Positions 1 to 8,454 of a stretch of DNA of 64,000 nt are shown one piece after another; the first letter of the stretch is position 1; each line of letters opens with the position of its first letter. The DNA lies in contig NZ_QYYG01000010.1 of the NCBI RefSeq assembly GCF_003591175.1, forward strand, positions 62,001 to 126,000. Reading direction: 5' to 3'. This DNA comes from Serratia inhibens. Lineage in GTDB: Bacteria > Pseudomonadota > Gammaproteobacteria > Enterobacterales > Enterobacteriaceae. Made by a program: the position numbers and the translations under genes. Below the pieces are notes generated by a model, which saw nothing but the letters and a program-made list of their open reading frames with translations, searched no databases and was not told the origin of the DNA.

Positions 1-1185
1 GTAACCTTTGATGGTATGGGCCAGGATAACGGTTGGTTTGCCTTGGGTGTCCTGCGCTTTTTTCAGTGCAGCAAAGACTTTCTTCGGATCGTGACCACCA
101 CGGTTCAGCGCCCAGATTTCGTCGTCGGTCATGTCTTTGACCAGAGCGGCAGTTTCCGGGAAGCGGCCGAAGAAGTGCTCGCGTACGTAAGCGCCGTCTT
201 TGGATTTGAAGGTCTGGTAGTCGCCGTCCAGGGTTTCGTTCATCAGCTGGATCAGTTTGCCGCTGGTATCTTTACGCAGCAGTTCATCCCAACGTCCGCC
301 CCAAATCACTTTCAGAACCTGCCAGCCTGCACCGGCGAAGATGCCTTCCAGCTCGTTGATGATCTTGCCGTTGCCGGTGACCGGGCCGTCCAGACGCTGC
401 AGGTTACAGTTGATGACGAAGACCAGGTTGTCCAGTTTTTCACGGGTAGCGATGGTGATCGCGCCCTTGGATTCAGGTTCGTCCATCTCGCCGTCGCCCA
501 GGAAGGCGTAAACGGTTTGGGCAGAGGTGTTCTTCAGGCCACGGTGTTCCAGATATTTCAGGAACTTAGCTTGATAGATGGCGCTGATTGGGCCCAGGCC
601 CATGGAAACGGTCGGGAACTGCCAGAATTCCGGCATCAGTTTCGGATGCGGGTAAGAAGACAGGCCTTTGCCGTGAACTTCCTGACGGAAGTTGTTCATT
701 TGGTCTTCGGTCAGGCGGCCTTCAAGGAAGGCTCGTGCGTAAACGCCTGGAGAGATGTGGCCCTGGAAGTAAACCAGATCGCCGCCGTCTTGCTCGTTGC
801 GCGCACGGAAGAAGTGGTTGAAGCAGACTTCATAGAAGGTCGCGGAAGACTGGAAGGAAGCCATGTGGCCGCCCAGGTCCAGATCTTTCTTGGATGCACG
901 CAGAACGGTCATTACCGCGTTCCAGCGGATGGCTGAACGGATACGACGTTCCAGATCCAGGTTGCCTGGGTAAGCAGGTTCGTCTTCCACCGCGATGGTG
1001 TTGACGTAGTTGTTGGCGGCAGCACCGGCTGCAACGCTAACACCGCCTTTACGGGCTTCACCCAATACCTGATCAATCAGAAACTGAGCTCGCTCAACAC
1101 CCTCTTCACGGATGACCGATTCGATCGCCTGCAGCCAGTCGCGGGTTTCGATCGGATCCACGTCATTGTTTAAACGTTCTGACAT
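1..1185 (-). CDS. aceE: Pyruvate dehydrogenase E1 component (5' part, runs off the window)
   Basis: Encodes the homodimeric-type E1 subunit of the cytoplasmic pyruvate dehydrogenase complex, which decarboxylates pyruvate with thiamine diphosphate and passes the acetyl group to AceF. Only the first 395 codons are in the window; the family is about 887 residues. The start gives MSERLNNDVDPIETRDW, matching the usual AceE N-terminus. The thiamine-binding stretch with GDGEMDEPES is present near residue 230, as are HISPGVYARAFLEGRLTEDQ and the conserved HTIKGY stretch at the truncated end. Upstream on the same strand is pdhR, as in the E. coli pdhR-aceEF-lpd operon, so PdhR control by pyruvate is expected. 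Nothing abnormal is seen in the part present. Confidence 0.97.
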   Translation of the reverse strand, partial: MSERLNNDVDPIETRDWLQAIESVIREEGVERAQFLIDQVLGEARKGGVSVAAGAAANNYVNTIAVEDEPAYPGNLDLERRIRSAIRWNAVMTVLRASKKDLDLGGHMASFQSSATFYEVCFNHFFRARNEQDGGDLVYFQGHISPGVYARAFLEGRLTEDQMNNFRQEVHGKGLSSYPHPKLMPEFWQFPTVSMGLGPISAIYQAKFLKYLEHRGLKNTSAQTVYAFLGDGEMDEPESKGAITIATREKLDNLVFVINCNLQRLDGPVTGNGKIINELEGIFAGAGWQVLKVIWGGRWDELLRKDTSGKLIQLMNETLDGDYQTFKSKDGAYVREHFFGRFPETAALVKDMTDDEIWALNRGGHDPKKVFAALKKAQDTQGKPTVILAHTIKGY

Positions 1186-1221
1186 GGTGGTATTCCTTAT
1201 CTGTCTAATGGTTTGTTTGGA

Positions 1222-1264
1222 GCCTGTCTTCCTGTGTTCTGAAGCAAAACACACGAAGACAGGC
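1222..1264. other. Long near-perfect hairpin between pdhR and aceE
   Basis: The two arms, beginning GCCTGTCTTC and ending GAAGACAGGC, can pair over about 17 bp with one mismatch and a loop of about 9 nt. It lies in the 165-bp gap between the end of pdhR and the start of aceE. It has no clear T-tract on the minus strand, so it may act in mRNA processing, stability or partial termination rather than as a standard terminator. Confidence 0.5.
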
Positions 1265-1350
1265 CCATCAGTTTAGTTGCCGCTTAAATGCTTAAATAAG
1301 CATTCCGAACGTAAACCCCGCAGGCTGGTGTACCCTGAAGAGAACCGTTC

Positions 1351-2115
1351 TTAATCCTTGCGTTGCTGGAGACGCCGCAGCGATCTCTCGCGCCGGGTAT
1401 GTTCCCGACTGAGATCCAGCAATATTTCCTCGATAAACGCCAAATGGCGGTGCGAAGCTTCGCGGGCCCTTTCCGGCTCGCGTGCCACAATCGCCTCAAA
1501 AATCCCGGCGCGGTGGCTGCTCACTTTTGCCAACATCTCACGGCGCGAGTAGAGCAATTCAAAGTTCTGACGCACGTTCTGTTCCAGCATCGGCCCCATA
1601 CAGCGTAACAGGTGCAGTAACACAACGTTGTGGGCAGCTTCGGTCACGGCGATTTGGTATTGCATGACCGCGTCGGCTTCGGCGTCGAGATCGCCGCTGT
1701 CCTGGGCCTGCTGAATCACGATATGGCAATCGCGGATGCGCGCCAGATCTTCGTCGGTACCGCGCAGCGCCGCATAATAGGCAGCGATGCCTTCGAGGGC
1801 ATGACGAGTTTCCAACAGATCGAATTGTGATTCAGGATGGTCGGCCAGCAGTTCAGCCAGCGGATCGCTGAAGCTCTGCCACAGATTAGTTTGTACAAAG
1901 GTGCCGCCGCCCTGACGGCGCAGGAGCAGCCCTTTAGCTTCCAGGCGCTGGATGGCCTCTCTCAGAGAAGGACGGGAAACATCAAATTGTTTCGCCAGTT
2001 CGCGCTCCGGTGGCAACTTTTCGCCTGGACGCAACGTTCCCTCGAGGATCAGGTGTTCGAGCTGCTGCTCGATAACGTCTGACAACTTGGGTTGGCGGAT
2101 TTTGCTGTAGGCCAT
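1351..2115 (-). CDS. pdhR: Pyruvate-sensing GntR-family repressor PdhR
   Basis: A 254-residue GntR/FCD-family transcription factor that represses the pyruvate dehydrogenase operon and is released by pyruvate. The start chosen gives [20 protein letters not shown], identical to the start of the E. coli protein and the same length; an in-frame extension upstream of 18 codons crosses the operator and is unlikely to be translated. The winged helix-turn-helix occupies about residues 9-75 ([20 protein letters not shown]), followed by the all-helical FCD effector domain with [10 protein letters not shown] and [10 protein letters not shown]. aceE follows after 165 bp on the same strand. A perfect PdhR operator lies just upstream, consistent with autorepression. 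Confidence 0.97.
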   Translation of the reverse strand: MAYSKIRQPKLSDVIEQQLEHLILEGTLRPGEKLPPERELAKQFDVSRPSLREAIQRLEAKGLLLRRQGGGTFVQTNLWQSFSDPLAELLADHPESQFDLLETRHALEGIAAYYAALRGTDEDLARIRDCHIVIQQAQDSGDLDAEADAVMQYQIAVTEAAHNVVLLHLLRCMGPMLEQNVRQNFELLYSRREMLAKVSSHRAGIFEAIVAREPERAREASHRHLAFIEEILLDLSREHTRRERSLRRLQQRKD

Positions 2116-2148
2116 GGGTGAATTCTTCTCTGCGAATGGCGCGGAGTC

Positions 2149-2165
2149 AATTGGTAATACCAATT
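2149..2165. promoter_or_regulatory. PdhR operator
   Basis: The sequence AATTGGTAATACCAATT is a perfect 17-bp palindrome matching the established PdhR consensus AATTGGTnnnACCAATT. It sits 34 bp before the pdhR start codon, the right place for autoregulation of pdhR-aceEF. Confidence 0.93.
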
Positions 2166-2290
2166 TCAAAAACGTGACGGTAAAGTAACAAAGTATTCAC
2201 CTCCTGTCCATATGGGCCTCATTCGAAATCATGATTCCCCGCACATTTTAACACCTCGATATCAAGCCTGCCGCACACCGATAACTGAGG

Positions 2291-2305
2291 GTTGGTAATA
2301 CCATT
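2291..2305. promoter_or_regulatory. Possible second PdhR-like half-conserved site
   Basis: GTTGGTAATACCATT repeats the core TTGGTnnnACCA of the perfect operator 140 bp away but loses the outer A/T positions. It lies in the pdhR-aroP intergenic region. It could be an auxiliary operator. The match was seen by eye and no binding score was computed. Confidence 0.4.
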
Positions 2306-2670
2306 TACGAGGTAGGTTTCTGATTTAACCTTTGCGAAACCTCCCGTCAGGAAGACTGAAGCGTCAAAGACAGAGTTTTATTGCATGTTTATTAAGCTTT
2401 AGTGAATGACTATTTGCGTCGTATACCCGGCACAAAGCTGATTACTATTTCACCACCGCCCAGGATTCATATCTACGTTATTTCTGCGCATTATGTGATT
2501 TGCTGCTTGTTTCGTGCATTGAATCCCCCCTGTCGTCACACAACCCGCATTTTGTTTCCTAAACTGCTGAAATCTTAATCACTCACAGAATAAAGCAGGT
2601 GCAAACTGGCTCGCATAACATTATTCTTTTCCAAACGGTAGCGGCTCCGTGGAATTAATAGCTATAACGC

Positions 2671-2711
2671 CGTAAATAAAACAAAACACACATCGTAACC
2701 ACTGCTTTACA
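2671..2711 (+). promoter_or_regulatory. Tandem TyrR-box-like pair upstream of aroP
   Basis: CGTAACCACTGCTTTACA at 2694-2711 matches the TyrR consensus TGTAAA-N6-TTTACA well. A weaker box, CGTAAATAAAACAAAACA, lies at 2671-2688, exactly 23 bp upstream. E. coli aroP is known to be repressed by TyrR through adjacent strong and weak boxes, so the arrangement fits. The strong box ends 37 bp before the start codon. Confidence 0.6.
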
Positions 2712-2748
2712 GCATGTGAGTATTTTGCAACGACAGAGGGTTTCATTG

Positions 2749-4125
2749 ATGGATGGTCAACAGCAAGGCGACCAGCTGAAGCGCGGCCTGAAAAACCGCC
2801 ATATTCAGCTTATAGCCCTAGGTGGCGCAATTGGTACCGGGCTGTTTCTCGGTATCGCTCAAACAATAAAAATGGCCGGCCCGTCGGTCATTCTCGGCTA
2901 TGCCATTGGCGGCTTCATCGCGTTTCTGATTATGCGCCAACTGGGTGAAATGGTGGTGGAAGAGCCGGTTGCCGGTTCCTTCAGCCATTTCGCCTATAAA
3001 TACTGGGGCAATTTCGCCGGCTTCGCTTCCGGCTGGAACTACTGGGTGCTGTACGTACTGGTGGCGATGGCGGAACTGACCGCAGTCGGCATCTATGTTC
3101 AGTACTGGTGGCCGGAAATCCCGACCTGGGTATCCGCCGCGGTATTCTTCCTGGCAATTAACGCCATCAACCTGGCCAATGTGAAGGTGTATGGCGAGAT
3201 GGAGTTCTGGTTCGCCATTATCAAAGTGGTGGCGATTATCGGCATGATCGTGTTCGGCGCCTACCTGTTGTTCAGCGGCATGGGCGGCCCGGAAGCCACC
3301 GTAACCAATCTGTGGGCACAGGGCGGGTTCTTCCCGAACGGTATCATGGGGCTGGTGATGGCGATGGCAGTGATCATGTTCTCGTTCGGCGGTCTGGAGC
3401 TGGTGGGCATCACCGCCGCCGAAGCCGATAACCCGCAGAAAAGCATCCCTAAAGCCACCAACCAGGTGATCTACCGTATTCTGATTTTCTATATCGGCTC
3501 ACTGACCATTCTGCTGTCGCTGTACCCGTGGGGCAAAGTGGTTGAAGGTGGCAGCCCGTTCGTGCTGATCTTCCACGCGCTGAACAGCGACGTGGTGGCA
3601 ACGGTGCTGAACATTGTGGTGCTGACCGCCGCGCTGTCGGTCTATAACAGCTGCGTTTACTGCAACAGCCGCATGCTGTACGGCCTGGCGCAACAGGGCA
3701 ACGGCCCGAAAAGCCTGCTGAAAGTCGACGGCCGCGGCGTGCCGGTGATCGCCATCGGCGTGTCCGCCATTGCCACCGCCTTCTGCGTGCTGATCAACTA
3801 CCTGATCCCAGGGCGTGCCTTCGAGCTGCTGATGGCGCTGGTGGTATCGGCGCTGGTGATCAACTGGGCGATGATCAGCCTGGCGCACCTGAAGTTCCGC
3901 GCGGCCAAGAATCGCGAAGGCGTAGAGCCGAAGTTCAAGGCATTCTGGTATCCGTTCAGCAACTACCTGTGCCTGGCCTTTATGGCCGGTATTCTGGTGA
4001 TCATGTATCTGACGCCGGGCATTCAAATCTCGGTGCTGCTGATCCCGGTATGGGTAGCGGTTCTGGCCATCGGCTACGTCATCAAACAGCGCAGCCAGCG
4101 CGCGGCGAGTACCGTCGGCCGCTGA
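2749..4125 (+). CDS. aroP: General aromatic amino acid permease AroP
   Basis: A 458-residue amino acid-polyamine-organocation family transporter that imports phenylalanine, tyrosine and tryptophan across the inner membrane by proton symport. The start gives MDGQQQGDQLKRGLKNRHIQ, matching E. coli AroP, with AGAGGG eight bases upstream; an earlier GTG in frame adds 11 unmatched residues and was not used. Twelve hydrophobic segments are readable. The first carries the family signature ALGGAIGTGLFLG, and FSFGGLELVGITAAEA lies in the substrate-binding region. The neighbour pdhR is divergent. TyrR-like boxes upstream suggest repression in the presence of aromatic amino acids. A terminator follows the stop codon. 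Confidence 0.95.
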   Translation: MDGQQQGDQLKRGLKNRHIQLIALGGAIGTGLFLGIAQTIKMAGPSVILGYAIGGFIAFLIMRQLGEMVVEEPVAGSFSHFAYKYWGNFAGFASGWNYWVLYVLVAMAELTAVGIYVQYWWPEIPTWVSAAVFFLAINAINLANVKVYGEMEFWFAIIKVVAIIGMIVFGAYLLFSGMGGPEATVTNLWAQGGFFPNGIMGLVMAMAVIMFSFGGLELVGITAAEADNPQKSIPKATNQVIYRILIFYIGSLTILLSLYPWGKVVEGGSPFVLIFHALNSDVVATVLNIVVLTAALSVYNSCVYCNSRMLYGLAQQGNGPKSLLKVDGRGVPVIAIGVSAIATAFCVLINYLIPGRAFELLMALVVSALVINWAMISLAHLKFRAAKNREGVEPKFKAFWYPFSNYLCLAFMAGILVIMYLTPGIQISVLLIPVWVAVLAIGYVIKQRSQRAASTVGR

Positions 4126-4147
4126 TAAACCGCGTTAAAATCAACCT

Positions 4148-4172
4148 GGCCCGCAAATGCGGGCCATTTTAT
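4148..4172 (+). terminator. Rho-independent terminator after aroP
   Basis: GGCCCGC and GCGGGCC pair around an AAAT loop and are followed by ATTTTATT. It begins 22 bp after the aroP stop codon. Confidence 0.85.
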
Positions 4173-4321
4173 TGCCCTTCAATTTTGCCAACTGGCTCAC
4201 AGTTTCCTCGCCACGCCCGGTTTGTCCATCTCTACAACCAATAGTTTCTGATAACTCGCCCCCTGCCGGGACAATAATCGTTGCCACTCAGTCAGATCCT
4301 GCCGTCGCGGAGAAAATGTCC

Positions 4322-5722
4322 ATGAAGAGCAATGCCCTATCGATAAAAGAAAAGATTGGCTATGGCATGGGAGATGCCGGCTGCAACATGATTGGCGGAG
4401 CGATTATGTTGTTTCTCAACTATTTCTATACCGACATCTTTGGATTGACTCCGGCGCTGGTCGGCATTCTGCTGCTCTCGGTTCGGGTGCTGGATGCGGT
4501 AACCGATCCGATTATGGGTGCCATCGCCGATCGTACCCAAAGCCGCTGGGGGCGCTTTCGTCCCTGGTTGTTGTGGGTATCCCTGCCCTATGTATTATTC
4601 AGCGTGTTGATGTTTACCACGCCGGAATGGAGCTACAACAGCAAGGTCGTCTATGCCTTCGCGACTTACTTCTTGATGTCGCTAACTTACACCGCCATTA
4701 ACATTCCCTACTGTTCATTAGGCGGCGTAATCACCGCCGATCCGCAAGAGCGGGTATCCTGCCAGTCATACCGTTTTATTCTGGTCGGCATTGCTACGCT
4801 CATCCTCTCGCTAACCCTGCTGCCGATGGCCGAATGGTTTGGCGGTGCCGACAAGGCGCGCGGCTATCAGATGGCGATGGGCGTGCTGGCGCTGATCGCC
4901 CTGTTCATGTTTCTGTTCTGCTTTGCCACGGTCAAAGAGCGCATACGCCCGGCGGTGCCGACTCACGACGCGCTCAAATCCGATCTGAAAGACGTGTGGA
5001 AAAATGACCAATGGGTGCGCATTCTGCTGCTGACCTTCTGCAACGTTTGCCCCGGTTTTATCCGCATGGCGGCAACCATGTATTACGTGACCTACGTCAT
5101 GCAGCAGTCAACCTCATTCGCCAGCCTGTTTATCGCGCTGGGCGTAGTCGGCATGATGATCGGCAGCGCATTGGCGAAACCGCTGACCGACCGCTTCTGC
5201 AAACTGAAAGTGTTCTTTTGGACCAATATCGTGCTGGCGGCGTTTTCCTGCGGTTTTTACTTCCTCAACCCTCAGTTGACCTCATTAATCGTGGTCGCCT
5301 ACTTCCTGCTGAATATCTTGCATCAGATCCCCTCACCGCTGCACTGGTCGTTAATGGCCGACGTGGACGACTACGGCGAGTGGAAAACCGGCAAGCGCAT
5401 CACCGGCATCAGCTTTTCCGGCAATCTGTTCTTCCTGAAAGTCGGGCTGGCGGTAGCCGGCGCCATGGTCGGTTTCCTGATGTCGTATTCCGGTTATCAG
5501 GCAGATGCGGCCAGCCAAAGCGCCAGCGCACTCAACAGCATCGTATTGTTGTTCACCGTGATCCCAGGCATTGGCTATCTGATCACCGCAGGCGTAGTGC
5601 GCCTGCTGAAGGTCGATCGTCAACTGATGCAGCGGATTCAGGTCGATCTGGAAAAGCGTCGGGTCAATTACCAGGAGCTGGCCGACTATCGTGAGCAGCA
5701 GCTAGAAACCAAACACCCGTAA
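4322..5722 (+). CDS. GPH-family sugar/pentoside:cation symporter
   Basis: A 466-residue inner membrane transporter of the glycoside-pentoside-hexuronide family (MelB, XylP and YicJ relatives). It opens MKSNALSIKEKIGYGMGDAG, and the family hallmark DPIMGAIADRTQSRWGRFRP follows the second membrane segment; about 12 hydrophobic segments are visible. The start at 4322 has GGAG nine bases upstream; an ATG six bases earlier is in frame but too close to that site. A GH43 glycosidase gene starts 10 bp downstream with its own AAGGAG, so the two form a likely two-gene operon that imports a short oligosaccharide or glycoside and then cleaves it. The actual sugar is unknown; a pentose glycoside is the best guess from the GH43 partner. 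Confidence 0.88.
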   Translation: MKSNALSIKEKIGYGMGDAGCNMIGGAIMLFLNYFYTDIFGLTPALVGILLLSVRVLDAVTDPIMGAIADRTQSRWGRFRPWLLWVSLPYVLFSVLMFTTPEWSYNSKVVYAFATYFLMSLTYTAINIPYCSLGGVITADPQERVSCQSYRFILVGIATLILSLTLLPMAEWFGGADKARGYQMAMGVLALIALFMFLFCFATVKERIRPAVPTHDALKSDLKDVWKNDQWVRILLLTFCNVCPGFIRMAATMYYVTYVMQQSTSFASLFIALGVVGMMIGSALAKPLTDRFCKLKVFFWTNIVLAAFSCGFYFLNPQLTSLIVVAYFLLNILHQIPSPLHWSLMADVDDYGEWKTGKRITGISFSGNLFFLKVGLAVAGAMVGFLMSYSGYQADAASQSASALNSIVLLFTVIPGIGYLITAGVVRLLKVDRQLMQRIQVDLEKRRVNYQELADYREQQLETKHP

Positions 5723-5732
5723 GGAGCCCGCA

Positions 5733-6683
5733 ATGCGAGACTATCCTAATCCCTTTATTGAACAGCGGGCCGATCCGTTTGTTTTGCGCCACAGCGATGG
5801 CTATTACTATTTCACCGCCTCGGTGCCGGAATATGATCGCCTGGAGCTTCGCCGGGCGCGCAGCCTCGACGAACTGCCGCAGGCCACTGCAACGGTAGTG
5901 TGGCGAAAGCCGCAGCAAGGGCCAATGAGCGCGCTGATCTGGGCGCCGGAACTGCACTTTATCAGCGGCAAGTGGTATTTGTATTTTGCCGCAGCCCACA
6001 GCCCAGAGATTGCAGATGGCCTGTTCCAGCACCGTATGTTTGCGCTGGAATGCAGCGCAGACAATCCGTTAACCGGGGAATGGACAGAAAAAGGCAGGAT
6101 ATACAGCCATATCGACAGCTTCTCCCTCGACGCTACCCATTTTGAGCATCGCGGCAAACACTATTATTTATGGGCGCAAAAGGATCCGGCCATCAGCGGT
6201 AACTCCAACCTGTACCTGGCGGAGATGGAAAATCCGTGGACGCTAAAGGGCGAGCCGGTGCTGCTCAGCAAGCCGGAGCTGCCCTGGGAAATCGTGGGTT
6301 TTCAGGTCAATGAAGGGCCTGCTGTGATTACTCATGGCCAACGGATATTTATCAGCTATTCTGCCAGCGCCACCGATGAAAATTACTGCATCGGGCTGCT
6401 CTGGGCCGATATCGACAGTGACATCACCGACATGGCCCAATGGCACAAGGCCAGCCAACCGATATTCCGCACCAGCGCCAAAAACCACCAATTCGGCCCC
6501 GGACACAACAGCTTTACCCTCGACGAGCAGGGCCGGGATCTGTTGGTTTACCATGCGCGCAATTACACGGAAATCGAGGGAGATCCGCTCTATGATCCCA
6601 ATCGTCATACGCGGATTAAGCCGATAGAGTGGAATGAAGAAGGCATGCCGGTGTTGGGGGAACCGCCGGCAGATAATCGCTAG
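5733..6683 (+). CDS. Glycoside hydrolase family 43 protein, arabinofuranosidase/xylosidase-like
   Basis: A 316-residue single-domain five-bladed beta-propeller glycosidase of the GH43 type. The expected acidic triad can be placed: the base Asp14 in QRADPFVLRH, Asp133 in FSLDATHFEH, and the acid Glu194 in QVNEGPAV. Other family features include APELHFISGKWYLYF and HNSFTLDEQGRD. There is no signal peptide, so it acts in the cytoplasm on sugar delivered by the adjacent symporter. It is shorter than two-domain beta-xylosidases (about 530 residues), which favours an alpha-L-arabinofuranosidase-like activity; this remains inference. The last gene of the cassette; no dedicated regulator is next to it. 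Confidence 0.85.
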   Translation: MRDYPNPFIEQRADPFVLRHSDGYYYFTASVPEYDRLELRRARSLDELPQATATVVWRKPQQGPMSALIWAPELHFISGKWYLYFAAAHSPEIADGLFQHRMFALECSADNPLTGEWTEKGRIYSHIDSFSLDATHFEHRGKHYYLWAQKDPAISGNSNLYLAEMENPWTLKGEPVLLSKPELPWEIVGFQVNEGPAVITHGQRIFISYSASATDENYCIGLLWADIDSDITDMAQWHKASQPIFRTSAKNHQFGPGHNSFTLDEQGRDLLVYHARNYTEIEGDPLYDPNRHTRIKPIEWNEEGMPVLGEPPADNR

Positions 6684-6823
6684 TGTCATAACAGGGGTTC
6701 AGCTCACTGACCCCCCGTCTCTGCCCCACCGGTGATTAACATCCTGTTTTCGGCAAAAACACCTATCAAAAACACGCATTGGCGCTAAGGTAATCAATAG
6801 TTGCGCAAATTCGGGCAGAGCAG

Positions 6824-7408
6824 ATGACAACAGGCATAGTGATCGCCGCCGCCGGGCGTGGGGAACGTTTCTCGCAGGCCGGTGGCGCAGGCAACAAATT
6901 AAACGCTGAGTTTGCGGATCAGACGGGCCACCGGCGCCCGTTGTTTGAACATACCTTGCGCCAGGCGCTGGCCTCCGGTCTGCCGGTGTGGGTCGTCACT
7001 CGGCCGGATAACCAGTGGGTACAGCAGGTTTGCGCCGCGTATCAGGTGCCGGTCACGCCGATCGCCAGTGCAGGTCTCGGGGATTCCATTGCCGCCGGCG
7101 TTGGCGCTACGCCGCACTGGCAGGGCTGGTTGATCCATCTGGCGGATATGCCGTTCGTCACACCCGATATCTTCCGTCTGGTCGCCGATGCGCTGCGGCA
7201 TCATGCGATAGCTCGCCCCTGCTTCGACCAACGGCCTGGCCACCCGGTCGGCTTTTCCGCTCCATTGCGCAAGAGGCTTTGCCTGTTGCGCGGTGACAAT
7301 GGCGCGCGCGAGCTGCTGCAAGGGGAAGCGGTTTATCTGTTGCCTCTTGATCGGGCAAGCGTCGTGCAGGATATTGATCTTCCATCACAGCTACCGGCCA
7401 GCGAGTAA
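6824..7408 (+). CDS. MocA-like molybdenum cofactor nucleotidyltransferase
   Basis: A 194-residue NTP-transferase family protein related to MocA, which adds CMP to molybdopterin to give the cytosine dinucleotide form used by xanthine dehydrogenase-type enzymes. The N-terminal nucleotide-binding loop reads VIAAAGRGERF, followed by NKL. The metal-binding stretch HLADMPFVTPD is intact, and GHPVGFSAPL and DNGARELL are typical of this family. The xdhC-like gene starts 8 bp downstream, so the two are cotranscribed. Both are expected to mature a molybdenum hydroxylase; the only such enzyme in the window is encoded 25 kb away. A related role on another nucleotide or sugar cannot be excluded from sequence alone. 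Confidence 0.8.
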   Translation: MTTGIVIAAAGRGERFSQAGGAGNKLNAEFADQTGHRRPLFEHTLRQALASGLPVWVVTRPDNQWVQQVCAAYQVPVTPIASAGLGDSIAAGVGATPHWQGWLIHLADMPFVTPDIFRLVADALRHHAIARPCFDQRPGHPVGFSAPLRKRLCLLRGDNGARELLQGEAVYLLPLDRASVVQDIDLPSQLPASE

Positions 7409-7416
7409 AATCATCT

Positions 7417-8454
7417 ATGCAGCATCTTGATATCACCGTGATCAGCCAGGCGATAAGCTGGCTGAAACAGCAGCCGGTGTGGCTGTGTACCGTACTGAAT
7501 ACTTACGGCTCCTCGCCGCGATCGCCCGGGGCACTGTTGGCGGCGACCCAGAACGGGGATTACTGCGGTTCGCTGTCTGGCGGCTGCGTGGAAGAGGATT
7601 TTCTGCGGCGCGTGGCGGCCGGGGAATATCAGGCAGCCAGCCAGGTGATCCGCTACGGTGAAGGCGGTCTGGAGCCGAACGTGGCGTTGCCCTGCGGCGG
7701 CGTGCTGGACGTGCTGATTGAATACCTGCCCGCCGGTGACGGCAGCATAGGCTACCTGACGAAAATCGCCGGCGCGCTGGACGGACACCACGCGTTGGTC
7801 AAACGCCTGGTCTTACCCGATGCCTGCCACAGCCTGGAACTGACCGATTTCGCCAGCGCTACCCAGGTGGAGCGCAATGGGCAACAAATCACGCTGAATA
7901 TCGCCGCTGCACCGCGCCTGCTGATTGCCGGGTTGTCGAGCGTGGCGTTGTATTGCGCCGATTTCGCCAGTTCGTTGGGGTTCGAGGTGCTGGTGTGTGA
8001 AAATCGCCCGGAGGCGCTGGATAATTTCGCCCCCCTGCTCAGGCCCGGCGTGACGCTGCTGCGTCAGTTCCCGGCCAAATTTATCGAGGACGGTGGATGC
8101 CACGCCAATACCGCCATTGTGGCGCTGACTCACGACCCGCGGATGGACGATCTGACGCTGATGGAGGCCATACACACGCCGGCGTTTTACATCGGCGCCA
8201 TGGGCTCGCTGCGCAACAGCGCACGCCGCCGCCAGCGTCTGCAGCAGATTGCCGAGTTCAGCCCACAAGAACTGGAACGCATTCATGCGCCAATCGGGCT
8301 GCCGCTCGGCAGTAAAACGCCGGCAGAAATCGCCCTGGCGGTAATGGCCGATATCGTGCAACAGAAAAATCGCACGGCGGCCCGGCCTTTCAGCCCAGAG
8401 GGATTACGGGTACCAGGTGCTGAAGCTCCAGATGCAGCTCCTCCCGCTCATTGA
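7417..8454 (+). CDS. XdhC/CoxI-family molybdenum hydroxylase maturation protein
   Basis: A 345-residue protein of the XdhC/CoxI family, which binds the molybdenum cofactor, helps its sulfuration and inserts it into xanthine dehydrogenase-type enzymes. The N-terminal domain shows VLNTYGSSPRSPGA and SLSGGCVEEDF near residues 25-65. A Rossmann-like domain follows near residue 165 (PRLLIAGLSSVALYCADFA), and the C-terminal motif FYIGAMGSLRNSARRRQRL is well conserved. It follows the MocA-like gene after 8 bp. Its last 65 bp overlap the 3' end of the convergent AraC-family gene, and the low-complexity tail RVPGAEAPDAAPPAH is probably not functional. Confidence 0.87.
   Translation: MQHLDITVISQAISWLKQQPVWLCTVLNTYGSSPRSPGALLAATQNGDYCGSLSGGCVEEDFLRRVAAGEYQAASQVIRYGEGGLEPNVALPCGGVLDVLIEYLPAGDGSIGYLTKIAGALDGHHALVKRLVLPDACHSLELTDFASATQVERNGQQITLNIAAAPRLLIAGLSSVALYCADFASSLGFEVLVCENRPEALDNFAPLLRPGVTLLRQFPAKFIEDGGCHANTAIVALTHDPRMDDLTLMEAIHTPAFYIGAMGSLRNSARRRQRLQQIAEFSPQELERIHAPIGLPLGSKTPAEIALAVMADIVQQKNRTAARPFSPEGLRVPGAEAPDAAPPAH

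Larger units (their letters stand above)
2170..2748. other. Divergent pdhR-aroP intergenic region
   Basis: About 630 bp separate the two divergent genes. The stretch holds the PdhR operator, the second PdhR-like site and the TyrR-box-like pair listed separately. No coding sequence, repeat or RNA gene could be supported in the remainder, which is rather AT-rich. Confidence 0.6.

Noticed and set aside
16..936. 306-codon plus-strand ORF
   Set aside because: Antisense to aceE; its translation has no family motif while the minus strand encodes AceE in full agreement with the family.
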